A stretch of DNA of 64,000 bases, taken from the NCBI RefSeq assembly GCF_014647515.1, contig NZ_BMPI01000042.1, positions 21,272-85,271 of the forward strand. The letters run 5' to 3'. The first letter of the stretch is position 1. Every line of letters begins with the position of its first letter. The notes beneath the pieces were generated by a model. The model ran no database searches. It was given only the letters and a program-made list of their open reading frames with translations, and had not been told where the DNA came from. Positions 22,401 through 30,981 of this stretch are shown here, piece after piece. The translations under genes and the position numbers were made by a program. This DNA comes from Dactylosporangium sucinum (GTDB lineage: Bacteria; Actinomycetota; Actinomycetes; Mycobacteriales; Micromonosporaceae).

Positions 22401-23585
22401 TTAATGTTCACCACAGGTGAGCACGACGGCCGACGCCGCGGCGACGAGGCCGGCCGCGACGAGGACCAGCCCCGGCAGCGGTACCGTCAGACTCCAGGCG
22501 AACAGGGCGGTCGCCACCGCCGGGACCCCCGCCTCGGCCAGGGCCGCGATCCCGGTCAGCGCACCCTGCACGGTGCCGTGCTCACTGTCGCGGGTCGCCG
22601 ACGTGATCCACGTCTGCACCGCGGTGCCGCCCAGCGCCGCCACCGCGCCGAGCCCCATGAGCGGCACGATCCACCCCGGCCCGGCCAGTCCGAAGCCGGC
22701 GAGACTGATGGCTCCGGCCCAGGCCGAGACGATGGCCGCCCGGTGTACCCCGAGGCGCCGCACGTACGGGCCGGCGAGCGTGCCCGAGCAGAGGGCGCCG
22801 AGCAGCGCGCTGGCCGCCAGCACCGCGCCGACCTTCGCGGTGCCCCAGCCGAACCGGGCGATCATGACGAACGTCCAGGTCACCTGGTTGGTCATGCGGG
22901 CCACGTCGGACAGCAGGCGGGCGACCGTGAGGCGCCCGAGCCCGGGCCGGCGGGCCAGCGCGACGATCGCCCCGACCGGGTTGGCGACGGCCCAGGCGAG
23001 GCCGGTGGTCCGGTCGCCGGGGCGGGACTCGGGCAGCACGAACGCGCCGTACAGTGCGTTGGCCCCGGCCAGGCCGGCCGCGACGAGGAAGGGCAGCCGC
23101 AGGTCGACGGCGCCGAGCAGGCCGCCGATGACCGGCCCGGCGACGAACCCGACCGAGAACGCGGCCCCGACGTATCCGAACGCCCTGGGCCGCTGGTCCG
23201 GCGGCGTGACGTCGGCCAGGTAGGCGTTGACGACGGTCGTGGTGCCGGCGAGGGCCCCCGCCGCGGCGTGCGCGACGAGCATCGGCCCGGGCCCGCCGGC
23301 CAGGGCGTGGGCGAGGTAGTCCACGCCCAGCAGGGTGAGCGCGCCGATCAGGACGGGGCGGCGGCCGTAGCGGTCGGCGAGCCGGCCGAGCAGCGGCGCG
23401 GCCAGGAACTGGGTCACGCCGAAGCTCGCGCCGATCCACCCCGACCAGTGGGCGGCGGCGACCGGGTCGCCGGTGACGGCGGTCATGAGGCTCGGCACGA
23501 CGGGCACGATGATGCCCAGCCCGAGCATGTCGATCACAACGGTGACCAGCAGGAACGCCAGGGCAGGCGGGCGGCGCAGGGACAC
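22401..23585 (-). CDS. MFS drug-efflux transporter, TetA-like (DHA1 family)
   Basis: The protein has 394 residues from GTG 23585, preceded by GGAGGAG. Twelve TM helices are seen. The DHA1 motif A appears as GRLADRYGRRPVLIG between TM2 and TM3, and TM1 reads VIDMLGLGIIVPVVPSLM as in tetracycline/multidrug exporters. TM5 carries the antiporter motif C-like GPVIGGLLG. It is a proton-driven exporter; substrate cannot be inferred. No regulator gene is adjacent, unusual for tet-type pumps. Confidence 0.88.
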   Translation of the reverse strand: MSLRRPPALAFLLVTVVIDMLGLGIIVPVVPSLMTAVTGDPVAAAHWSGWIGASFGVTQFLAAPLLGRLADRYGRRPVLIGALTLLGVDYLAHALAGGPGPMLVAHAAAGALAGTTTVVNAYLADVTPPDQRPRAFGYVGAAFSVGFVAGPVIGGLLGAVDLRLPFLVAAGLAGANALYGAFVLPESRPGDRTTGLAWAVANPVGAIVALARRPGLGRLTVARLLSDVARMTNQVTWTFVMIARFGWGTAKVGAVLAASALLGALCSGTLAGPYVRRLGVHRAAIVSAWAGAISLAGFGLAGPGWIVPLMGLGAVAALGGTAVQTWITSATRDSEHGTVQGALTGIAALAEAGVPAVATALFAWSLTVPLPGLVLVAAGLVAAASAVVLTCGEH

Positions 23586-23721
23586 GTGCTCCTCCGGGAG
23601 AGTGGGTGACCCCACCCGCCGGGAAGCACGGAGGATTACCGTATCGCGGCCGTCAAATGGTTTTTCGGTGCCGCGGTCCGGGGTACACGTTGATCGTCTG
23701 TTGCCGACTCGAGGAGGTCAG

Positions 23722-24057
23722 ATGAGTGGCGTCGCCAACCCGGCCACGGTCGAGCAGTGCCTGCGCGTGGGTGCGGGGTTCACCCAGGGTGACCGGACCT
23801 GGATCGCGGAGCAGTTCGGCCCGCTGGACGCCCGCCTCGCGTCGTTCGACGCCGACGCGACGGAGCTGGAGATCTCGGTGAAGGACCGCCAGGCCCCCGG
23901 CCAGAAGGTCACCCTGGAGTGCTGGGTCCGCGGACTGGACAAGATCGTCACCACGTCCGCCGAGGACGACCTCCACGCGGCGGTGATGGACGTCCGCGAC
24001 GACCTGCGCCGCCGCCTGACGGACGCCAAGACCCGCCGCGAGCCACGGAAGGGCTAG
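23722..24057 (+). CDS. Short HPF/RaiA-like ribosome-associated protein
   Basis: The protein has 111 residues from ATG 23722, with GAGGAGG at 23711-23717. The central ARLASFDADATELEISVKDR, then KVTLECWVRGLDKIVTTS, and helix AEDDLHAAVMDVRDDLRRRL match the beta-alpha-beta RNA-binding fold of hibernation-promoting factors. The C-terminal dimerisation domain of long HPF is missing, so it would be a short-form factor that inactivates single ribosomes or 30S subunits. It is monocistronic. Its TAG stop overlaps the first codon of a truncated hydrolase remnant. Confidence 0.75.
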   Translation: MSGVANPATVEQCLRVGAGFTQGDRTWIAEQFGPLDARLASFDADATELEISVKDRQAPGQKVTLECWVRGLDKIVTTSAEDDLHAAVMDVRDDLRRRLTDAKTRREPRKG

Positions 24058-24399
24058 CCCCGGCGGCCTGACGGTGGCCGGGTGGGCGGCGCGGCACACC
24101 GGCCCGGTGCACAGTGCCCTGCTGGTGACCCCGCCGTACCTCGACCCGGCCTGGACCCCCGCCCCGGGCGAGGTGGTGAACGTCGTCATCGACCACGTGC
24201 CACGCTCGCCGCTGCCGTTCCGCGCGCTCCTGGTGGCCAGCCGCAACGACCCGATGACCACGTTCGAGCAGTTCGAGGCGTACGCACGCGACTGGGGCGC
24301 CGACCTCTACGACGCCGGCCCGGTCGGGCACCTGGACTCGACGGCGGGCTTCGACCCTGGCCGGAGGGCGAGCGCCTGGCCCGCTCCCTGGCGCCCTAG
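24056..24399 (+). pseudogene. 5'-truncated, frameshifted RBBP9/YdeN-family serine hydrolase
   Basis: Homology to the C-terminal two-thirds of RBBP9-like alpha/beta hydrolases starts abruptly at the HPF stop: S-P-G-G-L-T (24056 on), where S would be the nucleophile of GHSLG. It continues through HSALLVTPPYLDPAW, FRALLVASRNDP (catalytic Asp) and AGPVGHLDSTAGFDP (catalytic His). After GFDP one base is missing, and the true end WPEGERLARSLAP-stop is read in the next frame (24358-24399). The first 70 or so residues and any promoter are gone. The reading frame without correction ends at 24409. Confidence 0.8.
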
Positions 24400-24405
24400 T
24401 GCATC

Positions 24406-25128
24406 ATGATCGGCGTGTCCGACACGATGACCCTCTGGCGACCGACCGGGCAGGCCGAGCTCGACCTCGTGGCCGCGTCCGGCTGGCGCGAGTGGCCGCC
24501 ACGGCTGGCGGACCAGCCGATCTTCTACCCGGTGCTGAACCGGTGGTACGCGACGAAGATCGCCCGCGAGTGGAACGTGCCCGCGGGCGGGGTGGGGCAC
24601 GTGACGCAGTTCGCGGTCGAGCGGGCCCATCTTGAGCAGTACCAGGTGCAGCAGGTCGGCGGGCGGGACGTGCTGGAGTACTGGATTCCGGCCGAGCGCC
24701 TCGCCGAGTTCAACACGCACATCGTCGGGGCGATCGTCGCGGAGGCGGAGTACCGGGGGCCGGTCGACGACGAGGAGTTCACCACCCCGCTGCCCGCCGA
24801 GTGGCGCAGCTACCTGCAGGGCCCGTCGTGGTACCGCCGGGGATGGCTGACCGACGAAACCCACGTGTGGCTGAACAGCCCGCGCGAGATGCTCGAACTC
24901 CAAGCGGCGTGGGGCGACAGCACGGCGGCGCACCCCGGTATCGCCATCATCGGCGGCGACGGCGCACGGGCGCAGCTGGCGCTCGACCTGCGCCACGACC
25001 CCGCGCCGGTGATGCTGGTCGACATCGGCAGCAGCGGCTGGGACACGGCGGTCCCCCAGGCCCACGACGTCGGCGAGCTCATCGAGCGCATCGAGGACGG
25101 CACGTTCTCGTTCTCGTTCGCCGGATGA
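24406..25128 (+). CDS. Fusion: ADP-ribosylation/crystallin-J1-labelled domain plus SMI1/KNR4 (SUKH)-like domain
   Basis: The protein has 240 residues; ATG 24406 and ATG 24427 are both possible starts. Residues 8-105 (TLWRPTGQAELDLVAASGWR, YPVLNRWYATKIAREWN, VLEYWIPAERLAEFNTHIVG) match a small actinobacterial family often labelled ADP-ribosylation/crystallin J1. Residues 110-240 (RGPVDDEEFTTPLPAEWRSY, IAIIGGDGARAQLALDL, VGELIERIEDGTFSFSF) match SMI1/KNR4-type proteins, many of which are toxin-immunity factors. The two domains usually occur as separate genes, so the join may be a deletion fusion. An ATGA overlap leads into the GNAT-like gene. Confidence 0.6.
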   Translation: MIGVSDTMTLWRPTGQAELDLVAASGWREWPPRLADQPIFYPVLNRWYATKIAREWNVPAGGVGHVTQFAVERAHLEQYQVQQVGGRDVLEYWIPAERLAEFNTHIVGAIVAEAEYRGPVDDEEFTTPLPAEWRSYLQGPSWYRRGWLTDETHVWLNSPREMLELQAAWGDSTAAHPGIAIIGGDGARAQLALDLRHDPAPVMLVDIGSSGWDTAVPQAHDVGELIERIEDGTFSFSFAG

Positions 25129-26243
25129 TGCCGGAGCCGATGACGCAGCTGCAGCTGGCGCGGCTCGATCCCGGGGAGCTGTGGCGGCGGTTCGGTGCGC
25201 GGTTGTCGGCGCTGCCGCCGGACGGGTACCTGCGGTGCTTCGCGTTCACGATGGCCGAGTATCGCCGGCTGTACCTCGACGACGACCTCCCCTCGTCGGA
25301 GCGGCGGCTCGTCGACGACATCGTCGCGCTCACCGAGCGGGCGGCGGCCGGCGAACCCGTGGCCGAGGCCGCCGCGGCGCTGGACCGGCGGTGGAGCGCG
25401 GCGACCGGCGGCGACCGGCCCTACGCCGGGCCGCTGCCGATCGAGCTGTTCAAGGCCGGCCAGGCGGCGCTGTGGGAACTGCTGGACGAGGCGCACCGGT
25501 ACGACTCGGCGGAGGACATCGGCGACGGCGCGCTCGGCTACGAGGACCCGCGCGACCAGCTCGCCAACACGCGGCTGCTGCTGCGGCTGCTGGACCGGGT
25601 GGCGGGCGGGCACACGCCCGTCGAGCCGGTCGCTGCCTCGCCGCGACCGCTGGCGGTCGCGCCGCTCGACATCACGCCGCCGTTGACGATCCGCCGGGCC
25701 GAGCCCGAAGACGTGCCCGCCGTGCTGGACCTGCTGGACGAGAGCGTCGCCTGGCTGCGGGGCAAGGGGCTGCAGCAGTGGCTGACCTGGCCCGACGACC
25801 AGCCCGCCACGTACCTCACGCGCCTGGCCGTGCGCCGTGGCCTGGCCGGCCGGGGCCTCGGCGCGCAGGTGCTCGACTGGGCGCGGGCCCACGCGCACCG
25901 GCACGGCAGCCGCTGGCTCCGCGTGCCGGCGTGGCCGGGCAACCCGCGGCTGCACGGGTACCTCCGCGGGCAGGGATTCCATCCATTGTGGACGATCGAA
26001 GCGCCGCTCGCCGAGTCGCGCACCTTGTTCGCCGGGCGGTCAGGTGAGCGGCTCGCCGCCGTCGATGTGCAGGGTGGTGCCGGTCAGGAAGGGGCTCGTC
26101 ATGGCGAAGAGGACGCCGTCGGCGATCTCGGTGGCGGTACCGATGCGACGGGCCGGGTTGCGGGAACTGATCATGTCGAAGTAGGCCGACTTGGTCTGGT
26201 CGCCGAACTCGTCCCAGGCGCCGGTGTCGACCACGCCGGGTGA
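25125..26243 (+). CDS. GNAT-domain protein with unknown N-terminal domain; GNAT core shortened and native stop lost
   Basis: ATG 25125 overlaps the preceding stop. Residues 1-165 form a helical domain of unknown family. Residues 180-305 are a GNAT domain: LTIRRAEPEDVPAVLDLLDE, then LAVRRGLAGRGLGAQVLDWA (acetyl-CoA loop), and WPGNPRLHGYLRGQGF. Between GLQQWLTWPD and DQPATYLTRLAV the usual two central strands, about 40-50 residues, are absent, so the fold is probably broken. The expected end near residue 306 (LFAG) has no stop. The frame runs on for about 200 bases antisense to the SDR gene to 26243, giving 372 residues. Confidence 0.55.
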   Translation: MMPEPMTQLQLARLDPGELWRRFGARLSALPPDGYLRCFAFTMAEYRRLYLDDDLPSSERRLVDDIVALTERAAAGEPVAEAAAALDRRWSAATGGDRPYAGPLPIELFKAGQAALWELLDEAHRYDSAEDIGDGALGYEDPRDQLANTRLLLRLLDRVAGGHTPVEPVAASPRPLAVAPLDITPPLTIRRAEPEDVPAVLDLLDESVAWLRGKGLQQWLTWPDDQPATYLTRLAVRRGLAGRGLGAQVLDWARAHAHRHGSRWLRVPAWPGNPRLHGYLRGQGFHPLWTIEAPLAESRTLFAGRSGERLAAVDVQGGAGQEGARHGEEDAVGDLGGGTDATGRVAGTDHVEVGRLGLVAELVPGAGVDHAG

Positions 26244-26759
26244 GATGGCGTTGACCCGGATCGGGGCGAGTTCGAGGGCGAGCGATCGGGCGAGGACGTC
26301 GGCCGCGCCGTTGGTGATGGCCACGGCCATCGTGCCAACGGCGAGCTTCGCCGCGGCGACGCCGGAGAAGATCGTTATCGAGCCGTCGTCGCCCATCCGC
26401 GGCGCCAGGTGCTTGGCGAGCATGAGCGGCCCGATCACCTTGGTGTCGAACGAGCTGCGCACCTCGTCGCGGTCCAGCTCGGCGAGCCGCCCACGGGCCC
26501 GCGCGGACGCGGTGGAGACCACGTGGTCGACGGTGCCGAGCCGCTCCCCCAGCTGCTCGATCGAGCGCTCGTCGGTAAGGTCGACGGTGTCGGCGGCGAC
26601 CCCGGGCTCGTCCCGGTAGGCGGTTTCGAGCCCGGCCCGGTTCCGCCCGGCGGCCACGACGCTGGCCCCGGCATCCCGCGCGGCGAGGGTGACGGCTCGC
26701 GCGATCCCGCTCCCCCGCCCGACGACGAGCACGGTCCGATCCTTGAGACTTCCGCTCAT
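26040..26759 (-). CDS. SDR-family protein lacking the catalytic Tyr-Lys
   Basis: The protein has 239 residues from ATG 26759. The N-terminal nucleotide loop is degenerate (VVGRGSGIARAVTLAA instead of GxxxGIG). The catalytic segment reads SGVAAAKLAVGTMAVAITNG, so Ser is displaced and the YxxxK pair is absent, though the following LARSLALELAPIRVNAISPG and end LTGTTLHIDGG are good SDR. This is a recognisable divergent SDR subfamily seen in actinobacteria; function is unknown and classical dehydrogenase activity is unlikely. It is a single gene. Its 3' end is overlapped by the run-on of the GNAT-like frame. Confidence 0.8.
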   Translation of the reverse strand: MSGSLKDRTVLVVGRGSGIARAVTLAARDAGASVVAAGRNRAGLETAYRDEPGVAADTVDLTDERSIEQLGERLGTVDHVVSTASARARGRLAELDRDEVRSSFDTKVIGPLMLAKHLAPRMGDDGSITIFSGVAAAKLAVGTMAVAITNGAADVLARSLALELAPIRVNAISPGVVDTGAWDEFGDQTKSAYFDMISSRNPARRIGTATEIADGVLFAMTSPFLTGTTLHIDGGEPLT

Positions 26760-26918
26760 GGGGCGATGCCTTCCCCATGAGCGGCGTCTTACCCGCGGAC
26801 GCCGAACGGCCTCACAGTATCGGCTCCATCTCGGTGCGGGTCGCCGTGGAGCAGCACCACCGCCGGCACGGCCGGCAGGGGCCCGAACGTGACGAGCACG
26901 CGCCGACGGGGATCCCGG

Positions 26919-28325
26919 TCATGGGCCCAGGCGGCGGACGCGGACGTGGTCGTCGCCGGCCGTGGCGAGCCATTGCCCGTCCGGGGACCAGGCCAGCGAC
27001 TGTACCCGCTGGGGGCCGTCGATCCGGCCGAGGTGGGTTCCCCGCTCGGCGTCCCACACGGAGGTGCCGCCGATGCCGCCCGCCGCGATGTGGCGCCCGT
27101 CGGGTGACCAGGCCAGCGTGTACAGGCCGAAGCCGTGGCCGTCCAGCACCTCCGGCTGATGCGAGGCACCCCAGATTCGCACGGTCTTGTCGTGGCTCGA
27201 CGTCGCCACCCGGGAGCCGTCCGGCGACCATACCGCCTGTGAGACGGCGCTGTCGTGGCCGGTCAGCGTGTCCACGTGCGCGCCGGTCGCCGGATCCCAG
27301 ATGCGGGCCGTGTTGTCGTAGCTCGCCGTCAGCAGGCGCGTGCCGTCCGGGGACCAGGCGACGGAGGAGACCATCGTGCGGTGGCCGTGCAGGACGCGCA
27401 GCTCGCGGCCGCCGGCGGCGTCCCAGACGCGGGCCGTGTCGTCGTAGCCGGCGGTGGCGAGGAAGCGGCCGTCCGGGGACCAGGCCGTCGCATACACCCG
27501 GCCGTCGTGGCCCTCCAGGTCGTACAGCCACTCCCCGCCGCCGGAGCGGACGGTCACCTTCGGCCCGGTGCCGGACGTGGCGAACCGCTCGCCGTCCGGG
27601 GACCAGGCCAAGGTCAGTGAGGCCCGGTCACCGCCCACGGTGCGCGCCTGCCGGCCGGTGGCCGCGTCCCAGATGCGGACCGGGCTCTGGTTGCTGGACG
27701 TCGCCAGGTGGCGGCCGTCGGGCGACCAGCCGACCCGCACGGTGTCCTCGGACGGCGTCGAGAGCGTGTACCGGTCGGTGACGGTGGCGCCGTCCCAGGC
27801 CGGTGCGGGGCGCGGCACGGCGGCGAGGCCGACTGTGGCCAGCCAGTCCAGGCTGCGGACGCGCTCGCCCGGCTCGGCGTGCGTGCGGGCCAGCACCCCC
27901 GCGCGGCCGGGCGCCGAGAGCCGCACGAGCGCGCCGCCGGGCGTGCGCAGCAGGGCCAGGCGGTCGCCCGCGGCGAACGGCTTGCCCTCCTCGACCAGCC
28001 AGCGCAGCAGGGTGGCGACGCCGTCACCGGGCAGCTCCCAGCAGAGCGGCTGCAGGCCCTCGTCGAGCAGCGCCGGCGGCACGCCGTCGTCCGGGGCGCG
28101 GGTGGCGTGGGCCGCGGTGATGTCAGCGGTACCGATGCCGCACCGGGACAGCAGGTCGAGGCAGCACTCGACGGTGTCGTCGACCAGGGGCGCCACCAGC
28201 CGGGCCAGCTCGGCCCGGTCGAGCCGGTACGGCGGCGCGGCCGGCGTCAGGTAGTCCTCGACCCGGCCGACGTCGCTGAGCTGGTGCTTGACGCCGCGGA
28301 CGAAGTCGGCCAGCTGGACCCGCAC
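26919..28325 (-). CDS. Seven-blade WD40 protein, 3' part of a broken Hsp70-WD40 gene
   Basis: The frame has 468 codons from GTG 28325. Residues 1-52 are the C-terminal helical part of an Hsp70-like ATPase (LADFVRGVKHQLSD, RAELARLVAPLVDDTVECCL). Residues 70-160 look like a hammerhead/lipoyl-like module. From 185 on, seven WD40 blades each carry a WSPDG turn. The upstream Hsp70 ATPase is in the next frame. The Hsp70 VLLVGGTTRMP segment expected after GIGTADIT is missing. So this is either the tail of a pseudogene or a free-standing propeller expressed alone. A GTG start exists but with no clear ribosome-binding site. Confidence 0.6.
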   Translation of the reverse strand: MRVQLADFVRGVKHQLSDVGRVEDYLTPAAPPYRLDRAELARLVAPLVDDTVECCLDLLSRCGIGTADITAAHATRAPDDGVPPALLDEGLQPLCWELPGDGVATLLRWLVEEGKPFAAGDRLALLRTPGGALVRLSAPGRAGVLARTHAEPGERVRSLDWLATVGLAAVPRPAPAWDGATVTDRYTLSTPSEDTVRVGWSPDGRHLATSSNQSPVRIWDAATGRQARTVGGDRASLTLAWSPDGERFATSGTGPKVTVRSGGGEWLYDLEGHDGRVYATAWSPDGRFLATAGYDDTARVWDAAGGRELRVLHGHRTMVSSVAWSPDGTRLLTASYDNTARIWDPATGAHVDTLTGHDSAVSQAVWSPDGSRVATSSHDKTVRIWGASHQPEVLDGHGFGLYTLAWSPDGRHIAAGGIGGTSVWDAERGTHLGRIDGPQRVQSLAWSPDGQWLATAGDDHVRVRRLGP

Positions 28326-28854
28326 CCGCGGCGAGCGTCTCGGCCAGCTCGGGATCGGCCTGCCCGCGCAGGTGCCGGGCGATCAGCGCGTCGACGTCAC
28401 GGCCGCCGCAGTCGTTGAGCGCGGCGTGCCCGAGCACCTCGTGCGTCCCGTTGTCGCCGAACCGGACGAGGGCGGCGTCGAAGGTACCGCCACCGAAGTC
28501 GTACACCAGCACGAGGTCCCCGGCGGCGAACGGCGCCCCGGAGATCGGCCCGAGCGCCGCCGCCACGGGCTCGGGCAGCAGCTCGACCTCGGCGAACCCG
28601 GCCGCCTCCCCCGCCGCGACCATGCGATGCGAGCGCGCGTCCCCGTGCCCGTACGACGCCGGCACGGTGAGCACGAGCCGGTCCGCGGGCTCGGCCCGCC
28701 CGGCGACGGCCCGCAGCACGGCGACGAGGTCGCCGGGCGCATAGTGCCCGTCGCCGAGCGGAACGGTGGCGTCCTGTTCCGCGTCCTTCCTATCGGGTAC
28801 CGCGGCCGGACGCACATCGTCCAAACTGCCCGTGTTCAAGCGGCCCGGCACCAC
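28326..28854 (-). pseudogene. Hsp70-like ATPase fragment, truncated at both ends
   Basis: The frame from 28854 encodes the middle of an Hsp70-type nucleotide-binding domain: LVLTVPASYGHGDARSH, VELLPEPVAAALG, then the phosphate-2 loop LVLVYDFGGGTFDAALVRFG and DCGGRDVDALIARHL. The N-terminal phosphate-1 loop (DLGTT type, about 70 residues) is absent, and near 28325 the frame shifts by one base into the WD40 frame. In the intact family these parts form one Hsp70-linker-WD40 protein. Both the 5' deletion and the frameshift are inferred from motif order. Confidence 0.7.
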
Positions 28855-28898
28855 GACGAGCGGCCGTGGTCAGGGTGCAGGAGTACGACTGCTGCGGA

Positions 28899-30749
28899 TC
28901 AGGTGAGCGCCAGCCGGACCGGGTAGCGGCGCAGCCACAGGTTGAGGCCGAGCAGCAGCTCGACCGAGCGGCGGCTCATCCCGAACCCGCTCTCCTCCAG
29001 CGGGGCGGCCAGCATCTCCCGGACCCGCGGCGGGTTGATCAGCTCCGCGATCGGTGCCTGCGGGTCGGCGACGACCTCGGTCAACGACTGGCGCAGCGTC
29101 CGTTCGTACACCGGATCCTGGGTCGACGGGTACGGGCTCTTCTGCCGGCGCAGCACCGACTCGGGCAGCAGGTCGGCGACGGCGGCGCGCAGCACGCTCT
29201 TCTCCCGGCCGTCGAACGCCTTCATCGACCACGGTGTGTTGTAGACGTACTCCACCAGCCGGTGGTCGCAGTACGGCACCCGGACCTCCAGCCCGTGCGC
29301 CATGCTCATCCGGTCCTTGCGGTCCAGCAGGGTCTGCAGGAATCGGGTCAGGTGCAGATAGGAGATCTCGCGCATCCGGTGCTCGGCCGGCGACTCGTCG
29401 GGCAGGTGATCGACCTCGGTCAGTGCCTGCCGGTAGGCGGCGTCCCGGTACCCGTGCAGATCCAGCGCGCGCTCCAGCTCCGGGGCGAACAGTCCCTGTG
29501 CGCTGCCCGGCCGATCCGGCAGCGCGGTCAGCCAGGGGAACCCGTTGGCGTTGATCGCGGTGGGGTCGTGGAACCAGCGGTACCCGCCGAACACCTCGTC
29601 CGCCGACTCGCCGGACAACGCGACGGTGGAGTGCTCCCGCACCGCGCGGAAGAGCAGGAACAAGGAGGTGTACAGGTCGCCGAGGCCGGTCGGGACGTCG
29701 TTGGCGACCAGGACTTCCGTGCGGTACAAGGAGTCCGTCAACTCGCCGCTGTTCAACACGATGTCGGCGTGCTGGGAGCCGACGTGCTTGGCGACCTCGT
29801 GGACGTAGGGCGTGTCCGGCTCCGGCCGCATCGCGTCCGGGTGGAAGTGCTCGGTCTGTCCGACGAAGTCGACCGCGAACGAGCGCACCGGCCCGAGCCC
29901 CTGTTCCCGCGACCCGAGTGCGGCGAGCGCGGTGACCGCCGACGAGTCGAGCCCACCGGACAGCAGGGTGCACAGCGGTACATCCGCGATCAACTGCCGG
30001 CGAATGATGTCTTCCAGCAGGTCTCGCACGGTGTGCACGGTCGTGTCGAGGTCGTCCGGATGCGGCCGCGCCGACAGCCCCCAGTAGCGGCGCGTCCGGG
30101 TCCCGTCCCGGTCTACGACGACGACGTGGCCCGGCCGGACCTCGTGCACCCCGCGATACACGCCGTGCCCCGGCGTCTTCACCAGCGCCAGCAGCTCCCG
30201 CAGCCCGTCGAGGTCCACCTCGGCCGACACGTCCGGATGGGCCAGAATGCTCTTCGGCTCCGAGGCGAAGAGCACCCCGTCCGGCGTCGGATGGAAGTAC
30301 AGCGGCTTCACCCCCATCCGGTCCCGGACCAGCAACAGGCGCTGCCGGCGACCGTCCCATACCCCGAAGGCGAACATGCCGTTGAGCCGTTCGGCGAATT
30401 CGTCGCCCCACTCGAGGTAGGCGTGGAGCACGACCTCGGTGTCGGAGTCGGTCCGGAAGTCGTGTCCGAGCGCGCGCAGCTCCGCGCGCAGCTCCCGGTA
30501 GTTGTAGACCTCCCCGCTGTAGGTGAGTGCGACGGTCGGCTGCCGGTCCTCTTCGGCGAGCATGGGCTGCACGCCGCCCGCCAGGTCGATCACGGCCAGC
30601 CGGCGATGCCCGAAGCCGCAGTGCTGATCGAACCAAAGCCCTTCGGCATCGGGTCCGCGGAGCGCGGCGGTGGCCGTCATGGCCCGCAGCGCCGACTGCT
30701 CGTGTCCAAGATTTCGGTCAAACGCGACCCAACCGACAATTCCGCACAT
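28899..30749 (-). CDS. asnB: Asparagine synthase (glutamine-hydrolysing)
   Basis: The protein has 616 residues from ATG 30749. The sequence starts MCGIVGW, so Cys2 becomes the N-terminal nucleophile of the class II amidotransferase after Met removal. RGPDAEG, TYSGEVYNYREL and FAFGVWD follow. The synthetase domain carries the PP-loop LLSGGLDSSAVTAL near residue 255 and SGESADEVFGGYRW near 365, where aspartyl-AMP is formed. It makes asparagine from aspartate, glutamine and ATP. An AsnB used in antibiotic or cell-wall amidation would look similar, but no biosynthetic cluster is adjacent. An alternative ATG at 30782 would bury the Cys and is rejected. Confidence 0.95.
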   Translation of the reverse strand: MCGIVGWVAFDRNLGHEQSALRAMTATAALRGPDAEGLWFDQHCGFGHRRLAVIDLAGGVQPMLAEEDRQPTVALTYSGEVYNYRELRAELRALGHDFRTDSDTEVVLHAYLEWGDEFAERLNGMFAFGVWDGRRQRLLLVRDRMGVKPLYFHPTPDGVLFASEPKSILAHPDVSAEVDLDGLRELLALVKTPGHGVYRGVHEVRPGHVVVVDRDGTRTRRYWGLSARPHPDDLDTTVHTVRDLLEDIIRRQLIADVPLCTLLSGGLDSSAVTALAALGSREQGLGPVRSFAVDFVGQTEHFHPDAMRPEPDTPYVHEVAKHVGSQHADIVLNSGELTDSLYRTEVLVANDVPTGLGDLYTSLFLLFRAVREHSTVALSGESADEVFGGYRWFHDPTAINANGFPWLTALPDRPGSAQGLFAPELERALDLHGYRDAAYRQALTEVDHLPDESPAEHRMREISYLHLTRFLQTLLDRKDRMSMAHGLEVRVPYCDHRLVEYVYNTPWSMKAFDGREKSVLRAAVADLLPESVLRRQKSPYPSTQDPVYERTLRQSLTEVVADPQAPIAELINPPRVREMLAAPLEESGFGMSRRSVELLLGLNLWLRRYPVRLALT

Positions 30750-30836
30750 CGTTGGGCCGTACCCAGCCAGCGCCGCGCACAATCGCTCGCAACGCCCGAC
30801 CTCGTGGGCGTCGACGAGATCACCCGGATCGTGTCG

Positions 30837-30980
30837 TCACGGGCTGCGCAGCGCGCGACAAGCCAGCTCGACCCAGCGGGTGCGTTCCGCCCGCGGGGAC
30901 CGGGCGTCCGGGGCGGAGCGCAGCAGCAGGGCGATGTCGTCCACCGTGAGGTCGGGGTGGAGGGCGCCGTCGGCGTGGCC
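30837..30980 (-). pseudogene. C-terminal stub of a TetR-family regulator
   Basis: The minus-strand frame reads HADGALHPDLTVDDIALLLR then AERTRWVELACRALRSP-stop, the standard last 45 residues of a TetR regulator. The N-terminal HTH is missing. Just upstream in opposite orientation lies an SDR C-terminal stub. This layout suggests one deletion removed the 5' halves of a divergent TetR/SDR gene pair and their shared promoter. Confidence 0.65.
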
Positions 30981-30981
30981 C

